Shown: positions 8,099 to 16,043 of the stretch, piece by piece | Layout: every line of letters starts with the position of its first letter | How positions within the stretch are numbered: position 1 is the stretch's first letter | NCBI RefSeq assembly: GCF_902497745.1 | Contig: NZ_CABVHJ010000010.1 | Coordinates: forward strand, 73,004 to 137,003 | Direction of reading: 5' to 3' | From: Pseudomonas fluorescens | GTDB taxonomy: Bacteria > Pseudomonadota > Gammaproteobacteria > Pseudomonadales > Pseudomonadaceae | DNA: 64,000 bases | Notes under the pieces: model-generated | The model's input: only the letters and a program-made list of their open reading frames with translations | Told to the model about the DNA's origin: nothing | Database searches by the model: none | Made by a program: the position numbers and the translations under genes

Positions 8099-10066
8099 AT
8101 GATTTCGGCCATGCAAGGACGTTTTGCCAACCTCGGTATGGCAAAAAAACTGGGAATCGGGTTTGTACTGGTTTTGCTTCTGACCGCGCTGGTGGCGGCC
8201 ATTGGCGTCTGGTCCCTGCAAACCATCAGTCATCGTTTCGATGGTCTGAAACAGATGTCCTCGCTTAACAGTGGCCTGCTCAACGTGCGCCTGCTCGAGC
8301 AGGAATATGCCTTGCGGGGCGATCCGAAGACGGCCGATGCACTGCGTAAGGGCGTCGACGAACTGGTTGCTCTGGCTGATCAGCTCAAAGCGCAGTCGGC
8401 GGCCAATGTGCCGGTCATGAATGATGTGCAACAGTCGCTCGGCGCTTATCGCAAGGCGTTCGACGAGTTTGTGTCGTTGACTCAGGCCAAGGATCTCGCG
8501 CTGGAAATGGCCAGTTGGTCGGTGTCCAGTGTGGCCAATAATCTTGATGTCTTGCAGGCCGGGCTCGCCGATGACGGTGCATATACCTTGAAGGACACCG
8601 AGGGCAAGGACGGGGCGCAGTTCATCGAACAGGCCAGTCAGGTCAGTCAGGTTTCGCGGTTGATGCTGCAGGCGATGAACGAAGCGCGGATTCGTCTGGA
8701 TCAAAGCCGCAAGGGCGATGCCGACAGCGCCGGCAAGGGCAACATCGAACAGGCCGCGCAGGCCCAGACGCAGGCCGAAGAGCTGAAAACCACGGTCAAG
8801 GACGAGGGCTATCTGACCGTCCTCAATGAAGTGTCCGGGCATATCGCCGGCTTCAACGACAAACTGGCCGAATACACCGGATTGCTCGCGCAGGAAAAGA
8901 CCGTCTACGAGCAATTGCACCAGCGTGCCGACCAGGTGGTCGAGCGGGTGAATCAGGCGTATGTCGCTGAAGACGGCGCGATGCAGGCCGAACTGCAGAA
9001 AAACTCGCTGTTGATCATTGGTTCATCGGCGCTGGCGTTGTTGGTCGGCTTGCTCGCGGCGTGGTTGATAACCCGACTGATCGTCGCGCCATTGCGCAGC
9101 GTGATTCAGGTCGCCCAGCAGATTGCCGCTGGTGACTTGAGTGCAACGGTGGAAGTGACCCGGCGCGACGAGATCGGTCAGTTGATGCTGGCGATGCAAC
9201 AGATGGGCGCGGGTCTGAGCACCATCGTCAGTGGTTTGCAGGCGGGGATCGAGCAGTTGGCCAGTTCGGCGCAATCGTTGTCGACGGTCACTGAGCAGAC
9301 CAACCTCGAGGTCAGCAGCCAGAAGGAGGAAACCGAGCAGGTCGCCACGGCGATGAACCAGATGACCGCCACCGTGCATGACGTTGCGCGCAACGCCGAA
9401 GAAGCGGCGCTGGCCGCGCAGACGGCGGATGACAAGGTCGAGAGTGGTCAGCAGGTGGTGCGCCAGAGCATGGCACGCATCGAACAGCTGGCCGACTCGG
9501 CGACATCGGCCAGTTCCAGCATCGAAAGCCTCAGTGCGGAAATCCAGAATATCGGCACGGTGCTGGGGGTGATCAAAAGTGTTGCCGAGCAGACCAATCT
9601 TTTGGCGCTAAATGCAGCGATCGAGGCGGCTCGGGCCGGGGAGCAGGGCAGGGGCTTTGCGGTGGTGGCCGATGAGGTGCGTGCATTGGCTCGGCGCACG
9701 CAGCAGTCGACTGAAGAGATTGAGCGGCTGGTCAGTGCTTTGCGCTCGGCGGCGCATTCCTCGGTGCAGCAGATTCAGAGCAGTGGGGAGTTGGTGAAGC
9801 TGGCGGTCAGTGATGCGTTGCAGACCGAGAGTGCGCTGGGGAGTATTGCGGCGGCGGTGTCGTTGATTCAGCAGATGAATCAGCAGATTGCGGCGGCGGC
9901 GGAGGAGCAGAGTTCGGTGGCGGAGGAGATCAATCGCAGTGTGACGAGTATTCGTGCGAGTGCGGATCAGTCGTCGATCGCGATGCGCGGGAATGCGGCT
10001 TCGAGTGTTGAGCTGGCGCAGTTGGGGAGTGAGTTGCGTGGGATGGTTGGGCATTTTCGGCTTTGA
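8099..10066 (+). CDS. Methyl-accepting chemotaxis protein with long helical sensor domain
   Basis: This 655-residue chemoreceptor has a first membrane segment at about 16-38 and a periplasmic domain of roughly 255 residues, all-helical and probably of the HBM (helical bimodular) class. The second membrane segment contains SALALLVGLLAAWLITRL, followed by HAMP and a signalling domain. The hairpin tip is VAEQTNLLALNAAIEAARAG, the CheA/CheW contact. The C-terminus lacks a CheR-tethering pentapeptide. HBM sensors of known function bind organic acids or amines; the ligand here is unknown. The ATG at 8099 has AGGGGA about 9 nt upstream. The stop codon lies inside a tandem 8-bp repeat. Confidence 0.93.
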   Translation: MISAMQGRFANLGMAKKLGIGFVLVLLLTALVAAIGVWSLQTISHRFDGLKQMSSLNSGLLNVRLLEQEYALRGDPKTADALRKGVDELVALADQLKAQSAANVPVMNDVQQSLGAYRKAFDEFVSLTQAKDLALEMASWSVSSVANNLDVLQAGLADDGAYTLKDTEGKDGAQFIEQASQVSQVSRLMLQAMNEARIRLDQSRKGDADSAGKGNIEQAAQAQTQAEELKTTVKDEGYLTVLNEVSGHIAGFNDKLAEYTGLLAQEKTVYEQLHQRADQVVERVNQAYVAEDGAMQAELQKNSLLIIGSSALALLVGLLAAWLITRLIVAPLRSVIQVAQQIAAGDLSATVEVTRRDEIGQLMLAMQQMGAGLSTIVSGLQAGIEQLASSAQSLSTVTEQTNLEVSSQKEETEQVATAMNQMTATVHDVARNAEEAALAAQTADDKVESGQQVVRQSMARIEQLADSATSASSSIESLSAEIQNIGTVLGVIKSVAEQTNLLALNAAIEAARAGEQGRGFAVVADEVRALARRTQQSTEEIERLVSALRSAAHSSVQQIQSSGELVKLAVSDALQTESALGSIAAAVSLIQQMNQQIAAAAEEQSSVAEEINRSVTSIRASADQSSIAMRGNAASSVELAQLGSELRGMVGHFRL

Positions 10067-10092
10067 CGCTTTGACGCTTTGACGCTTTGACG
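10061..10092. repeat. Four tandem 8-bp units at the chemoreceptor stop codon
   Basis: CTTTGACG is repeated four times without change, followed by a degenerate CTTTGGGC. The gene's TGA lies in the first unit, so changes in unit number would not alter the protein unless the first unit is lost. Confidence 0.9.
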
Positions 10093-10165
10093 CTTTGGGC
10101 TTGGCGGCCTTTGGGCCGGCCATGCTCTTGGGGTTTGGGTGTATATCCGTTTTTTCGGGTGCTGC

Positions 10166-10459
10166 TGCTGGCGGTTCCGCTCTTACAGCGGGTCACTTTT
10201 GGCAAACGCCCCAAAAGTAACCAAAAGGTCTGCGCCCTGACGTTCGGCCCGCTCGCTGGGGCTCGGGGTTCCTTCGCTCCGGGATCGATCCGGGGGCATC
10301 GCCTACGGTTTGCTTCGCTGCACCTCCTCTCGATGTGTTCGACTTCGTCGAACGGTCGCTGCGCTCCCACCCCCGGATCAATCCCTCCACTCAGCCTGCC
10401 GACGGGCCTTAAGATCAAGAGCTGCAGCCGAGCTAACGCTCATCCTGTTGAGTGGTGAA
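10166..10459. repeat. Dispersed repeat, copy 2 (longer)
   Basis: The part 10315-10459 matches 1-148. The preceding part (CACTTTTGGCAAACGCCCC, CAAAAGTAACCAAAAG, TTCGGCCCGCTCGCTGGGG) is probably also part of the element, since the first copy is cut by the window edge. The hairpin GTTCGAC-TTC-GTCGAAC (10337-10353) corresponds to GTTTGGC-TTC-GCCAAAC of copy 1. No convincing gene lies in it. Confidence 0.8.
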
Positions 10460-10500
10460 AAGCGGAAGCGGTTGTGAGGTGGGCGTTGCTTTTGCTTTTC

Positions 10501-10740
10501 TGTGGGAGCGAGCTTGCTCCGGGCGGCGATCCGACGAAGGCGGCCTGACAGATGACCAATCTCTGCCGGATGTACTCAAACCATGTGGGAGCGAGCCTGA
10601 CAGCCAACCCATCTCTGCCGGATGTACTCAATCCCATTGTAGGAGTGAGCCTGCTCGCGATGGCGGCCGGATAGCCGACCAACCTATGTCAGATGTACTC
10701 AGCCCCCTTGTGGGAGCGAGCTTGCTCGCGAAAGCGGCCT
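10501..10740. repeat. Direct array of four REP-type units
   Basis: TGTGGGAGCGAGC or TGTAGGAGTGAGC starts at 10501, 10584, 10638 and 10709, all in one orientation. The last three are each preceded by (A/G)GATGTACTCA. The units therefore repeat together with their linker, at spacings of 83, 54 and 71 nt. The second unit has lost the CTGCTCGCGA half. Confidence 0.8.
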
Positions 10741-10787
10741 CACATTCACCGGTTTTCTATCAGGTTCACTCCCGCGAGCCCACAGAA

Positions 10788-10807
10788 AAGCCACCTTTCG
10801 GTGGCTT
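10788..10807 (-). terminator. Terminator hairpin after membrane-anchored unknown
   Basis: A perfect 8-bp stem AAGCCACC / GGTGGCTT with loop TTTC is followed, on the minus strand, by TTCTG. It lies about 20 nt beyond the stop of the minus-strand gene at 10826. The T-run is short. Confidence 0.65.
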
Positions 10808-10825
10808 CTCTTTCAGCCTCTGCAA

Positions 10826-11596
10826 TCAGTCGTAAATCACTTTCTTTTTCCAGTCCGCATCGGCCTCTACATCTTTGAGGCCGGCGGTCAGTTGGTTTTC
10901 TTCACCTTCAACCGGTGCAATCTTGTCCATGACCTGCGCGTTGGCGCGGGCCAGCAGTTTTTCCAGGTATTGCAGTTGTTCTGCGTAGATCTGTGGATCC
11001 TGCTGTTTGCGCAGGTATTGCACGCCGCGTTCGAAGGCGAGGCGGGCCTGGCCGGGCTGGTTTTGTTGCAGGGACTGTTGGCCGAGGTTGTTGAAGAATT
11101 CGATGTGCAACAGCACCAGAATGTGGCGGACTTCGCGAATCCAGTGTTTGGCTTCGTTCGGCGGCAGGAAGCCGTCGTGGGCAGCGCGGGTGATCTGGCC
11201 GTGGAGGGCTTCGAGCAGGAAGCGCACGTCTTTGGCTTTGGCTTCGGTCAGAATCGGCGACGGCGGGTTGTTGACCGGGATCGATTCGCCTTGGGCGACC
11301 AGGGCGCTCAGTTCGGTGATCCGCGCTTTGGTGGTGGCGCTGGTTTTTTCCAGGTTCAGCAGGCGCTGGCAGACGTTCAATTCCAGGCGCGTCAGCAGCA
11401 GCTTGAGTGCCGGGGTCATGAACTGGCCCGGGAAGGTTTCGGTCAGTTCGCCGCAGCGACGCAGGCGGTCGTTGAGTTCGACCTTGGTGCGGGCCTTCTC
11501 CAGTTTGTTGTTTTCCACCACATGGTTCATGTAGCCAATGGCGATCAGAATTGCGATCCCGGCTATGACTAGCAGGGTGATCATGAGTGGTGTCAC
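10826..11596 (-). CDS. Membrane-anchored protein of unknown function
   Basis: The 256-residue protein has one N-terminal membrane segment (ITLLVIAGIAILIAIGYM, about 6-23) and then a helical, charge-rich cytoplasmic domain with likely coiled-coil or TPR-like helices (for example LGQQSLQQNQPGQARLAFER). No catalytic motif is recognised. A GTG start is used because GAGG lies about 8 nt upstream; an ATG four codons later is the alternative. It stands alone between a repeat-rich region and the tRNA cluster. It looks like a conserved Pseudomonas protein, but I cannot name a family. Confidence 0.75.
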   Translation of the reverse strand: MTPLMITLLVIAGIAILIAIGYMNHVVENNKLEKARTKVELNDRLRRCGELTETFPGQFMTPALKLLLTRLELNVCQRLLNLEKTSATTKARITELSALVAQGESIPVNNPPSPILTEAKAKDVRFLLEALHGQITRAAHDGFLPPNEAKHWIREVRHILVLLHIEFFNNLGQQSLQQNQPGQARLAFERGVQYLRKQQDPQIYAEQLQYLEKLLARANAQVMDKIAPVEGEENQLTAGLKDVEADADWKKKVIYD

Positions 11597-11878
11597 CGGT
11601 AAGACCTCTTTATAGGGTTCGCATGCGAGTGTAGTGGCTGGGCATTTAACCGCCTAGCGCCGCTCGACTGGTTGGTTCGGCAGGTTCAATCTGTATCGGC
11701 CGCACGCTGCTTATATGAATGCTGGCGCTGCGGGTGCAGATTGCCATCACTGTGCGGTGGACTATAGCGTCTTGGCGAGTGGCGGAATATAGGCGTCAAT
11801 CGTCGGGCGACGGAAAAGCCCGGTTGGCGCCGTAAAGCGGGTCGAAGTCATTGATTTAAATAAATTTATATCAAGGGG
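11597..11878. other. Intergenic region upstream of the tRNA cluster
   Basis: No gene is supported here. The part next to the tRNA promoter is AT-rich (around 11853-11875), which could act as an UP-like or Fis-type activating region. The left side should hold the promoter of the minus-strand gene at 10826-11596, but no clear boxes were found. Confidence 0.4.
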
Positions 11879-11907
11879 TTGACGACCTCTCAATCCATCC
11901 ATAGAAT
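11879..11907 (+). promoter_or_regulatory. Sigma-70 promoter of the tRNA-Glu/Gly cluster
   Basis: The -35 TTGACG (11879-11884) and -10 TAGAAT (11902-11907) are separated by exactly 17 nt. The -10 is followed by GCGCGCC, a GC-rich discriminator typical of stable-RNA promoters under stringent control. The first tRNA begins 61 nt downstream of the -10. Confidence 0.85.
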
Positions 11908-11968
11908 GCGCGCCACTTGCAGCGTAAAGCACACAGCGAAGCGCGGCAGGGAGTGAATGTTGTAGTGT

Positions 11969-12044
11969 GTCCCCTTCGTCTAGTGGCCTAGGACACCGCC
12001 CTTTCACGGCGGTAACAGGGGTTCGAGTCCCCTAGGGGACGCCA
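11969..12044 (+). tRNA. tRNA-Glu (TTC), copy 1
   Basis: The 76-nt cloverleaf begins GTCCCCTTCGTCTAG and ends in encoded CCA. The anticodon loop CCCTTTCACGG has anticodon TTC, and the T loop GGTTCGAGTCC is intact. Copies 2 and 3 look identical. Confidence 0.97.
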
Positions 12045-12046
12045 AT

Positions 12047-12122
<76 letters not shown>

Positions 12123-12226
12123 ATTTTAAACAGCAGTGCTTTCGGGCGGTGCTGAGTGAAACCAGAACCAAGTCTTCGGATGCGGATCTGGACACCGAAA
12201 CACACACCATGTGTTCCGGGTAGCGT

Positions 12227-12302
12227 GTCCCCTTCGTCTAGTGGCCTAGGACACCGCCCTTTCACGGCGGTAACAGGGGTTCGAGTCCCCTAGGGGACGC
12301 CA
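12227..12302 (+). tRNA. tRNA-Glu (TTC), copy 2
   Basis: Identical in sequence to copy 1. It is separated from the first pair by about 104 nt without a clear terminator, so read-through from the first promoter is likely. Confidence 0.97.
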
Positions 12303-12305
12303 TTT

Positions 12306-12381
<76 letters not shown>

Positions 12382-12387
12382 AATTCT

Positions 12388-12416
12388 AAAAACGCCGCTC
12401 AGTGAGCGGCGTTTTT
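12388..12416 (+). terminator. Terminator after second tRNA pair
   Basis: Perfect 13-bp stem AAAAACGCCGCTC / GAGCGGCGTTTTT with loop AGT. It lies 7 nt after tRNA-Gly copy 2, between the second and third tRNA pairs. Confidence 0.9.
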
Positions 12417-12438
12417 ATTAGTGAAAGTTGTAGCCTGT

Positions 12439-12514
12439 GTCCCCTTCGTCTAGTGGCCTAGGACACCGCCCTTTCACGGCGGTAACAGGGGTTCGAGTCC
12501 CCTAGGGGACGCCA
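12439..12514 (+). tRNA. tRNA-Glu (TTC), copy 3
   Basis: Third identical tRNA-Glu. It lies downstream of a strong terminator, so it depends on read-through or on a promoter in the 22 nt between, which shows no clear boxes. Confidence 0.97.
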
Positions 12515-12516
12515 TT

Positions 12517-12592
<76 letters not shown>

Positions 12593-12597
12593 TATTC

Positions 12598-12632
12598 ACA
12601 AAAACGCCGCTCACTAGAGCGGCGTTTTTGTA
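12598..12632 (+). terminator. Terminator after third tRNA pair
   Basis: Stem ACAAAAACGCCGCTC / GAGCGGCGTTTTTGT with loop ACTA. Its core is the same as the terminator after the second pair, consistent with duplication of the whole unit. Confidence 0.92.
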
Positions 12633-12668
12633 TGCGCACGATTTGTGGTTGAGTTATCAGTCATAAAG

Positions 12669-12704
12669 AAAAAGGCCCGCCGGAGCGATTCGGCGGGCCT
12701 TTTT
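12669..12704 (-). terminator. Terminator of the AlaX-oxygenase-LysE unit
   Basis: Stem AAAAAGGCCCGCCG / CGGCGGGCCTTTTT with an 8-nt loop. It has T-runs on both strands, so it can stop the minus-strand operon and any tRNA read-through. Confidence 0.92.
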
Positions 12705-12719
12705 GCGTTTTGCGTCTGC

Positions 12720-13358
12720 TTACCAAGAGAGCATCAAGCGGCCGGCAAACAGAATCAGCACCACGCCCATGGTGCGCTCGAACCAATGTCCCATGCGCAT
12801 GAACAGCAAGCGCACCCGATTGCTTGAGAAAAACAGCGCGACCACAACAAACCACAGCGCATTCACGAAGCACATCCACAAACCGTAAAAGGCCTGGATT
12901 TGCAGGGGTGTGCTGGCGCTGATGATCGTTGTGAAAATGGCCAGGAAAAACAGCGTGGCCTTGGGGTTGGTCGCATTGGTCAGAAACCCGGTGCTGAAGG
13001 CTTTGAACAAGGTTTGTTCAACTACCGGTTCCTCGCTGGTTTTCTCACCTTCAATGGCCGATTTGGGTTTACTGCGCAGCAGGCTGACACCCAGATACAG
13101 GATGTAGGCACCGCCAACCACTTTGGCCACGGTCAGCAACCAAGGGGTGGTGTGCATCAATGCCCCGACCCCCAGCAGTGTGTACAGCACGTGCACGGAA
13201 ATCCCTGCACCGATACCCAGCGCCGTGCAGATCCCCACCAGTCGGCCGAATCGAACGCTTTGGCGAATCGTGACTGCGAAGTCCGGGCCGGGAGCCACCA
13301 CGGCCAGAAAGTGAATGGTTGCCAGCGCCAGAAACTCGCCCAGATAATTCGAATACAT
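12720..13358 (-). CDS. LysE-family amino-acid exporter
   Basis: The 212-residue integral membrane protein has the LysE/RhtB N-terminus with FLAVVAPGPDFAVTIRQS and about six hydrophobic segments. Family members export lysine, threonine, homoserine or related compounds. Its ATG is 1 nt after the stop of the oxygenase gene, and its RBS (GGAG) lies inside the oxygenase's last codons, so translation is coupled. A central charged stretch (SKPKSAIEGEKTSEE) forms a cytoplasmic loop. In this setting it probably exports the compound acted on by the oxygenase or sensed by the LysR regulator. The substrate is inferred, not seen. Confidence 0.92.
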   Translation of the reverse strand: MYSNYLGEFLALATIHFLAVVAPGPDFAVTIRQSVRFGRLVGICTALGIGAGISVHVLYTLLGVGALMHTTPWLLTVAKVVGGAYILYLGVSLLRSKPKSAIEGEKTSEEPVVEQTLFKAFSTGFLTNATNPKATLFFLAIFTTIISASTPLQIQAFYGLWMCFVNALWFVVVALFFSSNRVRLLFMRMGHWFERTMGVVLILFAGRLMLSW

Positions 13359-13359
13359 C

Positions 13360-14130
13360 TCAGCTCCAGTAGGTCAGGGGTGAGGCATTGCCGCGATAGC
13401 CGACAAAAAAGGAAAGGCTCAAACGCGGATCGGCCACCCCCGGGGTCACCGAGTGCATGCGCCGCGAATTGAACATGATGAAATCGCCGGGTTGCGGTCT
13501 CACTTCGAGGGCGGGAGGGCCGAGCAGCGCCGGTTCGATGCCGTAACTGTCGCCACGCATTTCATCGAATTGATCCGGACTGATGTCGTCGTCCCACATC
13601 TGCAACGCGCCGCCCTCGGTCGGCATGTTCAGATAGACGTTGCAGGCAAACTGCGCCTCGAGACTGCGGGCCTGGAAACTGTCCGGGGCGTCCTTGGCGA
13701 AAATGTCGTGATGGGCGAGGAAGCACACCCCCGGTTTCACTACTCGTGAAAGGCCGACATACATTTTCCGGCCATAAAGATTTTCCAGATGCGCGCCGGC
13801 CGGCCAGGATTCGTCGAGCATGCAGCGCAAGGTGTCGATCGGTGAGGAGTAGGGCGCACAGCGATTGCGCAGTTCAGCGATGTTGCTGGTAGCGCGTTCG
13901 AAGTAATCCTCGATCAGCAGCGGCTGGTTTTCCGCCTCATAAAAAGCCATGCCGATGCGGCCGATACTGGGCGCGTTGATGTAACCCTCAAAGCCTGGAG
14001 CGAGAATCTTGTCGCCAATCTGAATGGCCAGCGACTCAGGCAAAAAGCCTCTGACGCGGATGGCGAGGACTTCTTCGTTGGCCAGTTTTTTTATGCACGT
14101 CTCATCGAGACGCTCGACGTCTAGCATCAT
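13360..14130 (-). CDS. 2-oxoglutarate/Fe(II)-dependent oxygenase
   Basis: The 256-residue protein has the iron-binding facial triad as H140-x-D142 (AHHDIF) and H226 (RMHSV). R236, ten residues after the distal His, is placed to hold 2-oxoglutarate (DPRLSLSFFVGY). Such enzymes hydroxylate amino acids, siderophore parts or other small molecules. An Asp/Glu in the second triad position argues against a halogenase. It lies between an AlaX-type editing gene and a LysE exporter, which suggests a free amino-acid-like substrate. The start is MM; SD sequence is weak (GATGGA), and a 5-codon reading frame overlaps the start. Confidence 0.82.
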   Translation of the reverse strand: MMLDVERLDETCIKKLANEEVLAIRVRGFLPESLAIQIGDKILAPGFEGYINAPSIGRIGMAFYEAENQPLLIEDYFERATSNIAELRNRCAPYSSPIDTLRCMLDESWPAGAHLENLYGRKMYVGLSRVVKPGVCFLAHHDIFAKDAPDSFQARSLEAQFACNVYLNMPTEGGALQMWDDDISPDQFDEMRGDSYGIEPALLGPPALEVRPQPGDFIMFNSRRMHSVTPGVADPRLSLSFFVGYRGNASPLTYWS

Positions 14131-14218
14131 TTTTTTAGGTCCATCTATCGATAGTCAACGGAACCTGCGAATGCGGTTCCCCGGCGTCGGACGTTGCGTT
14201 AGGCCGCGTCCGAAATGC

Positions 14219-14845
14219 TCAATCCACGCTGTAGTGGACGGACAACGTGCCTTTCTTCTGCGAAAGGGACGCGATCGTGACTGTGCCCAGATCCTTCAGG
14301 CTGCGTACATGGGTGCCGCCGCAGCCATAGGCGGGCAGTTCACCAAAACCGATTTCCCGCGCGCCTTCGCGCAGCGACGTCAGGCGCGGCAGGTCGGACT
14401 CGATCCACTGCTCGATACCGGTTTGAACGGTCTCGACGTCGACTTCCTGCGCGGCATCGCCGGGTTTGAATTGCACTCGACCTTCGTCCGGCCAGTGGTG
14501 TGCCTTGATCGGCGTCCAGCCCAGAGCTTGCACGAAATGCCCGATCAGATGCCCGGCCGAATGCATGCGTGTGTTGAAGCGACGGCGCTCTTCGTCGATG
14601 CGGATGCAGGTCATGCCGAGCGCCACCGGCCGATCGACAAAATGAACGATCCGATCCGGCTCCTGCACAACACGCAGTACCTGACTCTCGCCGATCCAGC
14701 CGGTATCACACGGCTGACCGCCACCTTGCGGATGAAACAATGTGGCGCGCAGCACCACGGAAAATTCGTTCTCTTGGGGCGTGCAGTCGAGGACTTCCAC
14801 ATTAGCCTTGAGGTCATCACTATGGAAAAAGAGGCGAAGCGTCAT
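14219..14845 (-). CDS. AlaX-type alanyl-tRNA editing hydrolase
   Basis: This free-standing editing protein has 208 residues. Zinc ligands characteristic of the AlaRS editing domain are visible: H95-SAG-H99 and C175-GGT-H179. The N-terminal TLFHPQGGGQP motif, shared with AlaRS and ThrRS editing domains, is also present. AlaX proteins deacylate mischarged tRNA(Ala) or related tRNAs. Unlike housekeeping AlaX, this one is first in an operon with an oxygenase and an amino-acid exporter. That suggests protection against tRNA charged with an unusual amino acid. The ATG at 14845 fits the family N-terminus; a longer upstream extension does not. Confidence 0.88.
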   Translation of the reverse strand: MTLRLFFHSDDLKANVEVLDCTPQENEFSVVLRATLFHPQGGGQPCDTGWIGESQVLRVVQEPDRIVHFVDRPVALGMTCIRIDEERRRFNTRMHSAGHLIGHFVQALGWTPIKAHHWPDEGRVQFKPGDAAQEVDVETVQTGIEQWIESDLPRLTSLREGAREIGFGELPAYGCGGTHVRSLKDLGTVTIASLSQKKGTLSVHYSVD

Positions 14846-14935
14846 ATTCCATGCCCTTATTAAAGTTTCTGTTTTTATTATATGAATCGTGCAATAACGT
14901 GATAATCCGTTCAAACATCAAAGGACTTGTGCGCT

Positions 14936-15934
14936 GTGAGCATCAATCTGCCGCTACCGTTACTCGGTGAAATGGCGATTTTCGTCAAGGTCGTGGAGAC
15001 CGGCAGCTTCTCTGAAGCGGCTCGCCAACTGGGTTCATCGCCGTCAGCGGTGAGCCGCAGTATTTCGCGGCTGGAAAAAGCCTTGGCCACGCGGCTGTTG
15101 CAACGCACCACGCGCAAACTGCGCCTGAGTGACGGCGGCGAGGAGGTGTTCAAGCGCTGTCAGGAAATGGTCAGCGCAGCCAAGTCCGTCATGGAAATCA
15201 GCGGTCAGTTCACCCATGAAGCCGAAGGCCTGGTGCGGGTCAGCGTGCCGAAAGCGGTGGGGCGCTTTGTGATTCATCCGCACATGCCCGAGTTTCTGCG
15301 GCGTTATCCCAAGGTCGATGTCGAATTGCTGCTGGAAGATCGCCAGGTCGATTTGATCGACGATCATGTTGACCTGGCCATTCGCATCACGGATCGACCA
15401 CCGGCCGGGCTGGTCGGGCGGCAGTTACTGACCATCGACCACTTGCTCTGTGCTACGCCGCAATACCTGGCCGAACACGGCACACCGACTCACCCGCATG
15501 ATTTGCTCAATCACAGTTGTATCTATCTGGGTGAAACCCCGAGCGATGCACGCTGGAAATTCAAGAAGGGCAGCAAAGCGGTGACGGTGGGTGTGCGCGG
15601 TCGCTATGCCGCCAATCACACCGGTGTGCGCCTTGGCGCGGTGTTGCAGCACATCGGCATCGGCAGCCTGCCGTACTTCACCGCCCGTTACGCACTTGAG
15701 CAAAAGTTGGTGGTACAGGTGTTGCCGGACTGGACCTTCCTCGCGTCCTATCACGGCGGACTGTGGCTGCTGCATTCGCCGACGCGCTATCTACCTCCCA
15801 AGTTGCGGGTGTTTATCGATTATCTGGTGGAATGCCTGCAGAAAGAGCCGACTTTGAGCAAGCCGGGCAAATCAGTGGGGGAAAGCAACGCCGCGATGGC
15901 GTATGAGTTGCCCGAAAGCGAAGGGTTGTTGTAA
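14936..15934 (+). CDS. LysR-family transcriptional regulator
   Basis: The 332-residue protein has an N-terminal LysR winged helix (VETGSFSEAARQLGSSPSAVSRSISRLE) and a C-terminal periplasmic-binding-like effector domain. It is divergent from the AlaX-oxygenase-LysE unit across a 90-nt gap, the classic LysR layout, so it most likely controls that unit and itself. A GTG at 14936 is chosen because AAAGGA lies about 10 nt upstream; the TTG at 14927 is too close to that RBS. A type-B palindrome follows the stop. Confidence 0.93.
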   Translation: MSINLPLPLLGEMAIFVKVVETGSFSEAARQLGSSPSAVSRSISRLEKALATRLLQRTTRKLRLSDGGEEVFKRCQEMVSAAKSVMEISGQFTHEAEGLVRVSVPKAVGRFVIHPHMPEFLRRYPKVDVELLLEDRQVDLIDDHVDLAIRITDRPPAGLVGRQLLTIDHLLCATPQYLAEHGTPTHPHDLLNHSCIYLGETPSDARWKFKKGSKAVTVGVRGRYAANHTGVRLGAVLQHIGIGSLPYFTARYALEQKLVVQVLPDWTFLASYHGGLWLLHSPTRYLPPKLRVFIDYLVECLQKEPTLSKPGKSVGESNAAMAYELPESEGLL

Positions 15935-15942
15935 CGCAAAGC

Positions 15943-16021
15943 AAAAGATCGCAGCCTTCGGCAGCTCCTACAGAGGATTGCGTGAGTCCACTGTAGGAGC
16001 TGCCGAAGGCTGCGATCTTTT
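15943..16021. repeat. Long inverted repeat, GATCGCAGCC type
   Basis: Arms of 28 nt or more start AAAAGATCGCAGCCTTCGG and are mirrored at the right, with a 20-nt loop region. It sits between convergent genes (LysR and PA2817-like) and could end both transcripts. Copies lie at 41512-41579 and 55890-55962. Confidence 0.92.
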
Positions 16022-16043
16022 GATTTTCAACCAAACAGTTAAA

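Noticed and set aside
10087..10835. Several frames of 60-160 codons in the repeat-rich gap after the chemoreceptor.
   Set aside because: They are made of dispersed and REP repeats; two even reuse the same peptide as a frame at 25-288.
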